A stretch of DNA of 64,000 nt from Symbiodinium natans (taxonomy: Eukaryota; Sar; Dinophyceae; Suessiales; Symbiodiniaceae), in assembly GCA_905221605.1 (NCBI GenBank), contig CAJNDS010000001.1:2959749-3023748 (forward strand). The letters run 5' to 3'. Positions 1 to 11,184 of this stretch are shown here, one piece after another; the stretch's first letter is position 1, and every line of letters starts with the position of its first letter. The position numbers were made by a program, and so were the translations under genes. Under the pieces are notes generated by a model. The model ran no database searches and was not told the origin of the DNA. It saw only the letters and a list, made by a program, of their open reading frames with translations.

Positions 1-127
1 AAACCCGAAACCTTAAACCTTAAACCCTAAACCCTAAACCCTAAACCCTAAACCTTACACCCTAAACCCTAAACCCTAAACCTTAAACCTTAAACCCTAA
101 ACTAAACCCCGACCCTTGTTTCTTCAG

Positions 128-211
128 GACCTGAACCCCAGATCTCCTCGCTTTGTTCGGCTGAATCTGGCGCTGAACAACATGTCCAGCAAGGTGCAGC
201 TTTTCTGGAGT
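128..211 (+). CDS. Exon of an unrecognised gene (beta-rich domain?)
   Basis: An open block of 28 codons follows the acceptor ttcttcag. It reads DLNPRSPRFVRLNLALNN and then a VQLFW motif. CCCTAAA repeats precede it and TTTAGGG repeats follow. A GC donor at 212 would join in phase to the block at 1248, giving VQLFWS then AAGVFEGSLYE. The alternating hydrophobic pattern suggests beta strands. I do not recognise the protein. Confidence 0.6.
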
Positions 212-572
212 GCTTCAGGGTTTAGGGTTTAGGGTTTAGGGTTTAGGGTTTAGGGTTTAGGGTTTTAGGGGGCTTGTGGGATGTGAGGGTTCTGAGTGCT
301 TTGGGCTGTTTTGGGTCTTTCGGGTTTTTAGGCTCTTAGTTGCTTTTCGCGTTTGGGATTTAGGGCCTAGGGTGCGAAGTGGTCTTAGGGTTTGGTGGGG
401 TTCGGTTGATGTGGCGGCTTTTGCTGTTTAGTAGTGCTGGGCTTTGTTGCGGGGCTGCAAGAGACCTGTTGTCGCACTTCTTCTTATGTCCTGCTTTGCG
501 CACTTCCGTTGGGCTCCCTCTAAGCCCGTAAACCCCAAGACCTTGAAGCCCTTCCCTTTAGACCCTAAACTT

Positions 573-669
573 GGGATGTTCCCCCTTATACTAACAGTCC
601 TTAATAGGGATTATCCTTCCCCCTATTATAATCCCAATGAACAACTGCTAGTCGAAGACGGAGCATCCC
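573..669. mobile_element. Inverted-repeat element, family F1
   Basis: The left arm starts GGGATGTTCCCCCTTATAC and continues into CTAACAGTCCTTAAT. A decayed right arm ends in GAGCATCCC. Three other copies lie at 25042, 27482 and 33874; at 33874 both arms are well preserved. There is no coding capacity, so it is MITE-like. Confidence 0.6.
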
Positions 670-1247
670 AACCCTACACCCTAAACCCTACGACCTTGCT
701 TGAGAGAATCCCTACTGATGCGTTTGACGTGTATGACCTTAGGCCCTGAACGCTAAGCCCTAAACTGCTTGAGGGCTCATGTTGTCCTCAAGGAGGGTAC
801 CTTTGAGATCCATTAGCTTAGATCTGGTTCTCGACTTCTGTAGTTAGGGTTTAGGGTTTAGGGTTTAGGGTTTAGGGTTTAGGGTTTAGGGTGGTTTAGG
901 GTTTAGGGTTTAGGGTTCAGGGTTTAGGGTTTAGGGTGTAGGGCATAGGGCATACGAGGTAGGAATGGTGGCCTGGCTCAGGCTTGCAGTGCGGCAGGGC
1001 GGAGGGTGGGGGGTGGCCCTAAGCTCTAAACCACAAACCCTAAACCCCAAACCCTAAACCCTAAACCCCCCAAGTCCGAAACCCTAAACCCTAAACCCCC
1101 AAGTCCGAAACCCCAAACCCCAAACCCCAAACCCTAAACCCCAAACCCTAAACCCTAAACCCAACCCCTGAACCCTAAACCCCAAACCCCCAAACCCCCA
1201 AACCCCTAAACCGCCTTAAACACCCTTTGCTGGAACGCAGCCCTCAG

Positions 1248-1294
1248 GCAGCCGGGGTCTTCGAGGGCAGCCTCTACGAGGTGCCATTCGTGTG
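1248..1294 (+). CDS. Exon of the unrecognised gene
   Basis: After the acceptor ccctcag the frame reads AAGVFEGSLYEVPFVW. A GC donor at 1295 leaves phase 2, which the next block (2252, starting G then CGC TTC) completes to W-RFLLERGFELS. The first intron bases (GCG) repeat at the start of that block. Function unknown. Confidence 0.55.
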
Positions 1295-2251
1295 GCGTTG
1301 GGGTTTAGGGCTAGACCCTAAACCCTAAACCCCAAACCCTAAACCCTCAACCCTAAACCCTAAACCCTAAGCCCTAAACCCTAAGCCCTAACCCTACACC
1401 CGAAACCCTAAACTCTCATTTCCGAAACCCCATGTTCCCCCCCCCCCCAAAAAAAAAAATACAAAAGGGGATGAGGGTTTCTCCCGGATCCTCCAAGCAT
1501 CGACTTAACGCAGCAGCTGCTTTGGGGTTTAGGGTCTAGGGTCTAGGGTTGAGGGTTTAGGGTTTAGGGTTCAGGGCGTAGACTCCCCAGCACACACGCC
1601 TTTGCCATCGAGTCTTCGGCCGACCTTGCCCCTGGCGGTACTGCAACAACCCTAAGCCCGGAGACCCTACCTAAACCCTGCATTAGGGTTTAGGGTTTAG
1701 GGTGTAGGGTCTAGGGCTTAGGGTTTGGGGTTTAGGGGTAATTATTAGCCAATTCTAAGTGTACTCATAACATCGGTGTAGGGTCTTTAGGGTTAGGGTT
1801 TAGGGTTTAGGATTTAGGCTTTAGGGTTTAGGATTCTATGGGTTTTAGGGTTTAGGGCTTGGGTTGAGACCCAAAATCCAGGCACGTTGGCTCTTTCAAG
1901 ACACGTTGTTCGCTCTCGTTCGGCGTAGGTTCGCCGTTTAGGGGTCGAGGTTTGAGGTTTGGGGCTTAGGGTTTCATGTTGGGTTTTAGGGCCCTAACGT
2001 GGCAATCGTGAAGGAAGGGGGAACAGTTTCTAAACCCTAGCCTAAAGCCTTAAGCCTATAAGCCCTAAGCCCCAAGCCCTAAGCCCTAGCCCTAAATACC
2101 AAACCCCAACCCCCAACCCCAAACCCCAAACCCCAAACCCTAAACCCCAAACCCTAAACCCTAAACCCTAAACCCTAAACCCTAAACCCTAAACCCTAAA
2201 CCCTAAACCCTAAACCCTAAACCTCCTCGCGCTCTGAGAAAAAAGTCAGAG

Positions 2252-2300
2252 GCGCTTCCTCCTGGAGCGGGGCTTCGAGCTCAGCATCTGTCGAAGCAGG
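2252..2300 (+). CDS. Exon of the unrecognised gene
   Basis: The block reads RFLLERGFELSICRSR between a CCCTAAA array and a TTTTAGGG array. The downstream donor would be the GTTTTA at the start of the array. It joins in phase to 2698. Confidence 0.5.
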
Positions 2301-2697
2301 GTTTTAGGGCGTTTAGGGCTTTTAGGGTTTAGGGTTTAGGGTTTAGGGTTTAGGGCTTAGGGCTTTTAGGGTTTAGGGCTCTTAGGGCTTTAGGGGTCTG
2401 AAGGGTTTTAGGGCGTTTAGGGCTTTTAGGGTTTAGGGTTTTAGGGCTTTTAGGGTTTAGGGTTTAGGGTTTTAGGGCTTTTAGGGTAGGGTTTTAGGGC
2501 TTTTAGGGTTGAGGGTTTAGGGCTTTTAGGGGTTTTAGGGTTTAGGGTTTCAGGGCTTTTCGGGCTTTTAGGGTTTAGGGTTTAGGGTTTAGGGCTTAGG
2601 GTTTAGGGTTTTAGGGTTTTTAGGGTTTTAGGGGTTTTAGGGTTTCAGGTTGAGGGTGTAGGGCAGGCTTCTGGGTTTGGTTGGGGGGGTGTTGCAG

Positions 2698-2754
2698 CTT
2701 CGGGTCTTGATCGATGTGGGCACGGTGGAACTCCAAACCCAGAATTTTGAATCT
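2698..2754 (+). CDS. Exon of the unrecognised gene
   Basis: After the acceptor gtgttgcag the frame reads LRVLIDVGTVELQTQNFES. The end is uncertain: a GA donor at 2749, a GC donor at 2755 or the GGTTTAGG at 2761 are all possible. The frame is open with good codon use. Confidence 0.5.
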
Positions 2755-2773
2755 GCATTTGGTTTAGGGTTTA

Positions 2774-2837
2774 GAGCCTTTAGGGCCTTTAGGGCCTTTA
2801 GGGCCTTTAGGGCCTTTAGGGCCTTTAGGGCCTTTAG
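2774..2837. repeat. CCTTTAGGG tandem array
   Basis: Seven near-perfect 9-bp units of a telomere-repeat variant. It is flanked by ordinary TTTAGGG and so looks locally homogenised. Confidence 0.85.
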
Positions 2838-3266
2838 GGTTGAGGGTTGAGGGTGGGTTTAGGGTTTAGGGTGCCACTCACCCTAACCCCCAAAACCTCA
2901 AAACCCTAATCGTGGGGGGCCCTCCCCCCGCCCCCGGGCATACGTAGAGAGTGTCCGAGGGAGGATAAGGGGCACCCTTCTTAACCCTCTTCTGGCTTCC
3001 TTGGACCTTATTCAGAGGGTCAATATCCCAAGGGTCGCCCTAATCCTGTCCCCTGGAGTGAAGCATGACAGTTTGAGGCCCTAGACCCGAAGCCCGAAAC
3101 CTGACTTGTGGAGGTGTGTGTTTGGGGCTTAAGGTTCATGGGGCTGGGGGGTTCGCCGCGAGCTAGTTGGGCATACTCCGAGAATTTAGGGGTTATTAGG
3201 GCTTCGGGTAAGGGTTAGGCTTAAGGGTTCAGGGTGGGCAAAGCCTGAGCTCTAACTCTGTTGCAG

Positions 3267-3328
3267 CCCGAAGTCTTTCTCGTGTTTCCTCAGCGGGCTT
3301 CCGTGTTTCTCAGGAGCACGAAACTCTT
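3267..3328 (+). CDS. Possible exon, unrecognised
   Basis: The acceptor ctctgttgcag is followed by an open frame reading PEVFLVFPQRASVFLRSTK and a GTTAGG donor. There is no family match, and the phase to its neighbours was not tested. Confidence 0.3.
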
Positions 3329-3967
3329 GTTAGGTTCAGGGCTGGCTGTGACACTTCAGGGAATCTTCCGCGGATAGCTGCCAAAGTCTCACACACCCGA
3401 AATGCCAGCCCTAAACCCTAAAGCCTAGACCCTAAAGCCTAAACCCTAAACCCTAAACCCTAGTACCCCAAACCCTAAACCCTAAACCCTAAACCCTAAA
3501 CCCGAACGCCTCCAAAACTGGCACACCAAAGAGTCCGCGCCCCGTGCGCCCACACGTTTGAGCAATAGCCGAAGACGGCCGGAACCCGAACCTTAGACCC
3601 TAACCCTTAGGCTCAAATATCCCAAAACCTTTTAGAATAAGGCCTTTGGGCTCAAAAACCTTAAAATAGGAGTAAACCCTAGAAACCTGAACCCCGGAAC
3701 CCTGAGCCCCATAGACCCGAAGCCCGGAAACTCCGAGCCCTTTTAACCATAAAACCTTGAGGCCCTTCGACGCCATCGTTGCCAACCCGCCCTTCGTTCC
3801 CAACCCAGAGGTCCCCCGGGAGTTGACGTAGGGTTTATATTACTGTTATTGGTGAGTGTATATAAGGTTCCTTTTTAAATATACCGGGTGTCCTTTTGGG
3901 GGTTCTTCAGTTAAGTTTCAGGGCTTGGGGCTTAGGATTAAGGGGCCTGCTGGCACGCTACACGCAG

Positions 3968-4064
3968 GCAATGAAGGCACTGCAGGTATCCTTCATGAGG
4001 AGCAAGATGCGGCACCGGGGCCCAAGTGGGAGTCAAGTGACACGACTTCATTGGGCAACTCTCT
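3968..4064 (+). CDS. Possible exon, unrecognised
   Basis: Open after the acceptor acacgcag, reading AMKALQVSFMRSKMRHRG, with a GTAGGG donor. A second frame is also open here, so the frame is not secure. Confidence 0.25.
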
Positions 4065-4382
4065 GTAGGGTTTAGGGTCTACGGGTAACAGTTGAGCATC
4101 TAGGCGTGTAGGGCTTAGGGTATCCTTCTTCCCTTTTGTTGAAAGGGAGTTTGGCTTAGAAAAGCCCACGAGACTCACGCGAAAGCCCTTGTATGTGCGA
4201 AGGGCCCAACAAGCCTTTTCGGTCCTATAGCCTTATATAAAGACCTAAAGGTTCCGATGTAGTTCCTTTTTAGGTAGTATACTAGAATCCTCTGCGATAA
4301 AAAAAAAAAAACGGAACTGCATTACAAGCCTTCAGGTACCCCTAAACCGTAAACCCTAAATCCCAAAAGGAACTACATAAAC

Positions 4383-4492
4383 CAGTAGGCCCTTATTTCC
4401 TTTATGTAGGGTTGGGGTTCCCTTAGAATCCCCTTAAAAAACCAAAAAGGGTACTGTACCCTTTTTATTCCTAGGCTACTCCTAGCGATTGG
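4383..4492. mobile_element. Inverted-repeat-like element, family F7
   Basis: Shares the core AGGCCCTTATTCC, then GGTTCCCTTA, CCCTTTAAACCAAAAAGGG and TTCCTAGG with copies near 37051, 45574 and 51181. It is a short, non-coding repeat family found in the introns. Confidence 0.55.
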
Positions 4493-4733
4493 GCAGTTTT
4501 CCGAAAATAGGGGTACCCTATTCTAGCCTATCTGGGGTGGAAAAGGGGTACCCTTATTTTGGGAAATGCCCATATAGTAGCCCTAAATCTAGGTGGGACT
4601 GTACTACAACTTGATCACTTTCTAAGTCTAGGGTTCCTCTAAGTTCATACTAAGGGGGCTAAAAGTTAAACGTTTATAGGGGGGGTTAAGCAGCAACCAA
4701 GTAAGCTGTGAAGTTCAACCTTGTTTTCTGCAG

Positions 4734-4784
4734 GGCATCGCCTCGGGCGCTGGTGCGATGATCCTCGGCAGCATAGTTCAGACT
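4734..4784 (+). CDS. Exon of an unrecognised gene
   Basis: A textbook 3' splice site (ttgttttctgcag) precedes GIASGAGAMILGSIVQT, 17 codons with a high-GC third position. GC or GT donors are possible at its end. A TTTAGGG array follows. It is glycine-rich and hydrophobic; function unknown. Confidence 0.55.
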
Positions 4785-4881
4785 GCGAGGGGGATAGGAT
4801 TTAGGGTTTAGGGTTTAGGGTTTAGGGTTTAGGGTTTAGGGTTTAGGGTTTAGGGTTTAGGGTTTAGGGTTTAGGGTATGG

Positions 4882-5108
<227 letters not shown>

Positions 5109-5332
5109 TTAGGATTTGGGGTTTAGGGTTTAGGGTTTAGCGTTTAGGCTTTAGGGTTCAGGGTTTAGGGTTTAGGGTTTAGGGTTTAGGGCATGGCGTT
5201 CGAAAAACAGGCTGTTGGGTACAACCCAAGTGTGGGCTTCCTTCAAAATTCTAGGGGTTTAGAGTCTCAGCGTGCGGGCGTGAGTGTCTAGGGTTTAGAC
5301 TTAGGGCGGTTGTATGGCGGATTTCGCTACAG

Positions 5333-5362
5333 GTGGATTGCGAGACTAGCAACGCCCTTCCG
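5333..5362 (+). CDS. Micro-exon of an unrecognised gene
   Basis: After the acceptor ttcgctacag come ten codons, VDCETSNALP, and a GTAGGA donor. It is 30 nt, phase 0 at both ends, and joins in phase to 5482. Confidence 0.45.
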
Positions 5363-5481
5363 GTAGGAATGTCTGTTGCTTGTTTTAACAGGTTTGAGGC
5401 AGAGCAGCCAGGTAGGAGATCAGCATAGAGCAGGGGTTTGGGTTGAGTGGTTTTGCTATGTTTGGTGTTTCGGCGTTGCAG

Positions 5482-5512
5482 CCCTACATCGTTGATAATC
5501 CAGAATCATTCT
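5482..5512 (+). CDS. Micro-exon of an unrecognised gene
   Basis: After the acceptor cggcgttgcag the frame reads PYIVDNPESF. A GC donor at 5513 is likely, though the frame stays open to 5529. Function unknown. Confidence 0.45.
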
Positions 5513-5657
5513 GCAGAAATCCTTCTAAACCCTGAGCCCAAAACCCTAAAACCTAAACCCTAAACCCTAAACCCTATCTAAGCATGTCCTCAAGTCCTGC
5601 AGCAAAAGCACCTGCACCTGGGAGTTCATCCCCTCCCTCCAATGCAAGTGTTCATCT

Positions 5658-5867
5658 TGGGTCGCCCAGTGGTACCCTTTTCCCCTTTTTTGGGTTTAGG
5701 GTTTAGGGTTTAGGGTTTAGGGTTTAGGGTTTAGGGTTTAGGGTTTAGGGTTTAGGGTTTAGGGTTTAGGGTTTAGGGTTTAGGGTTTAGGGTTTAGTGT
5801 GCCCTTATAAAGTAACCAACCCCAAAAAGGGTGCCCTTATTATAACATGGCCACTGGGGGTACCAAG
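5658..5867. mobile_element. Inverted-repeat element F3 with telomeric insert
   Basis: The left arm is GTCGCCCAGTGGTACCC TTTTCCCC; the right arm is AACCCCAAAAAGGGTGCCC and on to CCACTGGGGGTACC. Between the arms, at the loop, lie about 15 TTTAGGG units (5692-5797). The copy at 55921 lacks this array; those at 43438 and 46438 have it. Confidence 0.75.
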
Positions 5868-5916
5868 TCATTGTTGGGCTAGGTGATGCTTCTCATTGTC
5901 CTTTATTGGGTTTCAG

Positions 5917-5955
5917 TGGATCTTGCGTCGGAACGTGGCTTACAGAGCTGAAAGG
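5917..5955 (+). CDS. Exon of an unrecognised gene
   Basis: The acceptor attgggtttcag precedes 13 codons, WILRRNVAYRAER, and a GC donor at 5956. Phase 0 at both ends. The motif looks protein-like but I cannot assign a family. Confidence 0.5.
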
Positions 5956-6302
5956 GCAACTCTATAACACTCTACCATGCAGGGACCTCATATCGACCGC
6001 TGATCTTGGGAAGAATGAATCTGAATCAGCTGAGTGGGGGTTTAGGGTTTATTGTTTAGGGTTTAGCGTTTGCCCATGACATGCATGTCTTTCTAGGGTT
6101 CCGGATGATGTGTAGATGAGATGATTTTGAGCCCTAAAGATCTTGGGTCTTTTTCAGGGTCTTGGCTGACCCTAAAGAACCTCTGCCCTAAGTTCTACAG
6201 CCCACCACCATGGAAACCCCCCTCCCCCCCCGGGTCCAAGTCCTAAACCCCAATTAGCAAGCCAGGAAGCCAACAACACCCAAGCCCTCCAATTTTCCGC
6301 AG

Positions 6303-6342
6303 GTTCGGCAACGGCGGGGACACAGGTGTCGCGCTTCAGTTC
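6303..6342 (+). CDS. Exon of an unrecognised gene
   Basis: The acceptor aattttccgcag precedes one base and then FGNGGDTGVALQF, with a high-GC third position. The donor is uncertain. Confidence 0.45.
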
Positions 6343-7018
6343 ATAGGGCTTTATAGGGTTTAGGGTTTAGACGTACCCTAAGCCCTAAATCCTAAACCCT
6401 ATAAACCAGAGTTGAGGGTGTACGGTGTGGTCTCGTTGGGTTTGACTTCATAGAGCTTAGAGTGGGAGAAAGTAGTGACTGAACGAACACACGACATGAT
6501 CGAGGTACGAAGACGAAGTGAATAAAACGGGCAGGGCTCAGGGTTGAGGAGGTTTCTAAACCCTAAACCCTAAACCCTAAACCCTAAACCCTAAACCCTA
6601 AACGGGTAGGCCCTTAGGGCCTATTGAATCGTTGCCCTTCTTGGGCTGAAGAGGATCAGAATTTTAGCAAAGTGACAGGTCTAGGGTAGATACACAGTCC
6701 CTTCGTATGGGCCCTTAATTTGGGGAGCCTTATATGCCCCTATATACCCCAAGGGCCCAGACTTCAGAACCCTTTAAAGAAGGTAAGGGGCCATATTATG
6801 GAAACAGAGAACCTCCCTTAGACTTGTGGCTCTTTAGGGGGGGGTCCGAGGCTTGCGGCTTGGGTTCGTGAACAGGGGGAAAAGTTGTGGGTCAAGGGTC
6901 GGGTTCCGGGATTAAGGTCGCCGTATCCTTGCGCTTCGCCCTGGCCCTAAACCCTGAACCCTATAACCCTAAACCCTAAACCCTAAACCTCCCACACCCC
7001 ATTCGGGCAGCCTTTAAG

Positions 7019-7118
7019 TTGTGGAAAGCGTTGCGGCGAAGCCAGGTGAAAAGGTGCTCATGGGCATCGTCCAAGGGGCTCCGAACTACCTAGCGTCCGC
7101 GGCCTTGGCTTCCCTGCT
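7019..7118 (+). CDS. Exon of an unrecognised gene
   Basis: 100 nt ending in a canonical GTAAGG donor. The frame reads ESVAAKPGEKVLMGIVQG and then APNYLASAALASL. An upstream in-frame stop forces the acceptor to be tttaag at 7018. It ends in phase 2, exactly what the block at 8240 needs. It is among the best-supported exons of the left-hand gene; family unknown. Confidence 0.65.
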
Positions 7119-7535
7119 GTAAGGATTTATAGGGTTCAGGGTTTAGGGTGTAGGGTTTAGGGTTTAGGGTTTAGGGTTTAGGGTTCAGGGTTCAGGGTTT
7201 AGGGTTTAGGGTTTAGGGTTTGGGGTTTAGGCACCTCACTTCCATACTTCCTTGGGCCTCATAGCTGCTACATAGGAAGGACCCTTCGGGTAACCTTCAC
7301 CTGAAAAACCCCCCAAACCCCCCAAAAAATCCGGCATCCCCTGACCAGGTTTTGTTGTGTGTCGCACCTGGCCAATCTATGTGATAAAGCGATACCCTAA
7401 ACCCCAAACCCTAAACCCTAAATCCGAAACCCTAAACCCGATCTCTTCGGGGCTTAGGCTTGGGGTTTGCGGCTGCTGAACAACTCCCCACATCCGTGCA
7501 CCCCCAAGCACAGGACTGGACCTCTGGTCATACAT

Positions 7536-7669
7536 TGCATACAAGGAGGGGCCCCTCTTGCTAAACTGACTACAGTTCAGGGACTTACAACCTAAGTTAG
7601 GATCCTTATCACCCAATCTAGGGCCCTCATAACTCTACTTCTAACTAGTGGGGCCCCCCCTTGTATGCC
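7536..7669. mobile_element. Inverted-repeat element, family F6
   Basis: The left end GCATACAAGGAGGGGCCCC is the reverse complement of the right end GGGGCCCCCCCTTGTATGC. A related copy lies at 56564-56682 and a degraded one near 51685-51845. Non-coding. Confidence 0.7.
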
Positions 7670-8239
7670 CTAGGGTTTGGGGTCTTTGTGCTTGTGGTTG
7701 TGAGCCGGGCAATGTAACGCGCCAATGCGAAGGTGGTCTCTGCCATGGACGGCTCTTGCACCCAAATCTCCCAAAAAAGGTGGTTTTGAGGGCTGTAAGG
7801 GTGCTCAAGATTTGTAGGGTTTAGGGGCAGTTTAAGGTTTGGGATTTCTTGTTCGACCGAGATGCAGGGTCTTGGGGTCTGTTACGGTGGGAGCTTGGTG
7901 TTTCACACGAGTTTCTGGCTTTGAGTTTTGTGAGTTTAGGGTTTATGGTTTCGGTTTTAGGGTTTAGGGTTTATTCATAGGTTTTCTCGAGCCCATGTTG
8001 TTTGCAAATCCTGAAGCCCACAGCCTTCTGCCCCAGGCAGGAAACCTTATCAATATAAGCCCAACATGGTGTTCTCAGGAGCCTAACCATCATCAACCCC
8101 TAAACCCTAAACCTTAAACCCTAAACCTTAAACCTTAAACCCTAAACCTTAAACCCTAAACCCTAAACGCTAAATCCTAAACCCTAACACCCCTAACCCG
8201 CCTTCAGCCCCCAAGCCTGAGTTGTTATCAGCCACACAG

Positions 8240-8297
8240 GCAAGGGGGTCGCCTGTCCTTCGTGGCCATGACGCCCAACGTGGAGGCGTGGTGGAGC
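8240..8297 (+). CDS. Exon of an unrecognised gene
   Basis: The acceptor gccacacag precedes G and then QGGRLSFVAMTPNVEAWWS. It completes the split codon of 7019-7118, giving ASL-L-QGGRLSFVAM. A GC donor follows near 8299. Function unknown. Confidence 0.6.
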
Positions 8298-9409
8298 CGC
8301 GCTAGGGCACAAGACCCTCATTTGGTACCTAGAGCCATGTTTGGTGCATAGTTTCCTAATATACCCCGTAAAGCCATAAACCCTTGGCTTTCTTCTGGCT
8401 GGCTCTTAGGACTTTAACTTTTTTGGGTGGTTACAACAAGGAGCCTGGAAGTTAAAGACTTTCGGAAGGGTTCAGAAGTCAGCCAAGAACCTCAAACCGC
8501 CCTAATCCCGAAGCTGCCCTCCTGCAGTCCGTCCACAACCACCGTCATGTGGTTTAGTAATTGGAGTTCGCCTGGGGATTCGATGCCTTAAGGTTGTCCT
8601 TGTTTGCCACTTTGTTTCCACAATTTGAAGGAGTTCCCTTTTCACCCCCCAATGAAGCAAACGAGCTGCCCCTGCTTTTCTTCGTAAGCCAGCTTAAGGT
8701 GCAGGCCCTTAACCTGGGTCTCTCATTGCGGATTTCGGGTTCGGGTGGGGTGGGGGGCAGGGCCTTGGCTTTGTCAATTGGGGGTTTGACCAGGCCATTG
8801 CGACACTTAGCGACGTTTCCTGCTGCAGCCTGGGGTGTCGCGACTGATTTCCACTAAGCCCTTCACCCTGAAGAGCAAATGAACCCTAAAATTGGGATCA
8901 TATAATACCCTGCACTACGATATTTCCTAGCTAAGGTAATATGAACCATAAACTCTAAACGGGTTCATTTGGTCCCCAAAGGAACCCCTAAACCCTAAAC
9001 CCTAAACCATCAACCTTTTAAGCCCCCAAAGGAACTCCCAGCACGGCTCGAAGGGTGGGAAGCTCGGAGTGCGACGGCGACGGAGGGTTCGGGGGAGTGG
9101 GTTCAGGGTGTAGAGTTTAGGGTTTCGGGTTTAGGGTTTAGGGTTTAGGATTAGGGTTTGGGGTTTGGGGTTTAGGGCTTCAGGGTTTAGGGTTTCCCTT
9201 TTAGTGGGCCCTGATTGCCGTTTATTGGAGTTAGGCTTCCGTAAAAGCCCCGTTGAACTGAAAAGGCCACCTTGTTCCCCTGCCGACAAGTGGGGTAGCT
9301 AGATTTTAAGGCCAAAGACAGTGGCACGCATCATGTGACGCGACGCAGTCAGACAAGTGCAGCTGTCTTGAGGCCCGACAAGCAGTACAAGATTCAGGAC
9401 AGTACAAGG

Positions 9410-9600
9410 ACAGCAGGTAGGACAGGGAGGCTCAGGCGGGCAACTGTACCGAAATGATGGCCAAAGTGGGCCAGGGAGGTTCAGGCGGGCAACTGTACGA
9501 AGACCCTAAACCCTAAACCCTAAACCCTAAACCCTAAACCTACTAAGCAGGCCAGGGAGGCTCAGGCGGGCAAATGAAGCTCAGGCGGGCCACTGTGCCG
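9410..9600. repeat. Minisatellite split by a CCCTAAA array
   Basis: Units containing GGGAGGCTCAGGCGGGCAA recur at about 9425, 9475, 9555 and, shortened, 9580. Between the second and third lie five CCCTAAA units (9504-9541), as if inserted into the pre-existing tandem repeat. Confidence 0.75.
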
Positions 9601-10338
9601 AAGTGTCGCCTCAGTAAGAGGCCAAAATGTTCTGTCGCTTCGTAGGCTCCCATACGAAAGTGCTACAATACGAAAAACTCAACAAAAGGGGTCAGATCTG
9701 GACACGGGTCTCCGTGTCGCCATGCACGCAAGGTTTCCTTGCAGAAAAGCCCCCATGCCAAGAGGCTCCCCAAGCTCGATCTTGTAGAGTGCAGGTTTGA
9801 AGGACAGGGTGGGGAGTTTCGAAGTGGTATGTTTTTGACTCCTGGTTTTTTTCCAAGGAAGTCCGAACGAACCCAGAACCTTGCTTTGGGTAGGTTGCCT
9901 AGAAGTGGCTTCTAGATTCTGCGATCTGGAGGGCGGTCATAGGGTGCAAAACCTGAGGCCAAGAGCAAGCACTTCGGGCCGCCTTACTTTTTGGGGCTGG
10001 GTGGGCGGGGGGGCGGGGGGATTTCGGATGTAGGGTTTATGGTCCGGAAGGACCTTTTACCCTGAAACCTCGAGAGACAAGCATTGCGGACCGCCCAGGC
10101 ACCCCAAAGAAAATATTCATTCGAAGACTCCCTACACCCTAAACCAGAAAAAGCCCAATACCCTAAACCCTCAACCCTGAACCCTAAACCCTAAACCCAA
10201 ACACCCAACCCCCCCAGTTGCTTGAGGTGGTTTCCTAGCAGCTCCTCCGGATGCGAGGTCGGGGGCCCTTAGAAGATGGGGCCATGGGTTGTAGGTGGTT
10301 AGTGGTCGAGGGGCTTAGGGCTTGCGATTCAGGGCTTA

Positions 10339-10386
10339 TAAGTGGGTTGTAATTAGTTCATATAAGTACCATGAACCTCCAAGTAG
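10339..10386. mobile_element. Half of inverted-repeat element F5
   Basis: Matches the right arm of F5: TAATTAGTTCAT, then AGTACCATGAACCTCCAAGTA. The left arm is absent. Confidence 0.5.
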
Positions 10387-10740
10387 GGCTTACGATTCAG
10401 GGTTCAGGGTTTCATGCTTTAGTGTTTAGGTTTCGGGGGTTTTTAGGGTTTTAGGGTGATGCCCTCCGCCCTCTCTGTGGCAGTCGCCAAGTGGGCTCCT
10501 GTGAATATCCCGGGGTATGTCATGGCACTTGCCACTTGCGGCAACTTGGGTTGATGTCTTGAGGCTGATCTAGGGCTTCTGGAGGGTTGGGGTTGAAATT
10601 CTAGGGTCTTTGGGCTTCACGCGGCCTCATGGGTACGGGTTTTCGTGATTTTGGGTCCTTGTACGCTTTGCGGTTGAATCCTTTCAAAACTGATATCTTT
10701 CGGACCTGAAACCCTCGACCCTGATAAGCGAGTGCAACAG

Positions 10741-10777
10741 ACAGCTGCTGCTCAGCCACAAGGCAGTGTGCCGGAAG
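10741..10777 (+). CDS. Micro-exon of an unrecognised gene
   Basis: 37 nt between the acceptor agtgcaacag and a canonical GTAAGA donor; reads TAAAQPQGSVPE. No array touches it directly. Function unknown. Confidence 0.5.
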
Positions 10778-11133
10778 GTAAGATCGTTAGCTGGAGCTGG
10801 CGAGCTTGAGTTGTTGGGTAGTTCTCTAACTTAGGGTCCCATTTTCGGTCCTATAGCCTTTCTACCTACTCGCCGCGAGCCCTAAAGCCCTAAGCCCTAA
10901 TCCCTGAGCCCTCAACCCTCAATCCTAAACCCTACTGTAAACCCTAAACCCTAAACCCTAAACCCTAAGCCCTAAGCCCTAAACCATAAACCCTAAACCC
11001 TAAACCCTAAACCCTAAACCCTAAACCCTAAACCCTAAACCCTAAACCCTAAACCCTAAACCCTAAACCCTAACCCTAAACCCTAAACCCTAAACCCTAC
11101 CCTGAGCCCTAAACGAACCTTCGCGAACTGCAG

Positions 11134-11184
11134 GCCCTCATCTTCCGAGGCGCCGCCACACCGGCAGAGAGGCCCCAGACCAGG
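11134..11184 (+). CDS. Exon of an unrecognised gene
   Basis: Flanked by a CCCTAAA array and a TTTAGGG array. The acceptor cgaactgcag and a GTACGG donor bracket ALIFRGAATPAERPQTR. A second open frame exists, and the phase from 10741 does not fit this one, so either the frame or the neighbour is uncertain. Confidence 0.4.

Noticed and set aside
1-113. CCCTAAA array at the very left as a chromosome end
   Set aside because: Arrays occur everywhere in both directions, the left one is short and impure, and an exon follows at 128 with its acceptor.
8561-8857. 98-codon open frame
   Set aside because: No family resemblance, uneven composition and no clear splice signals at its ends; not strong enough to call.
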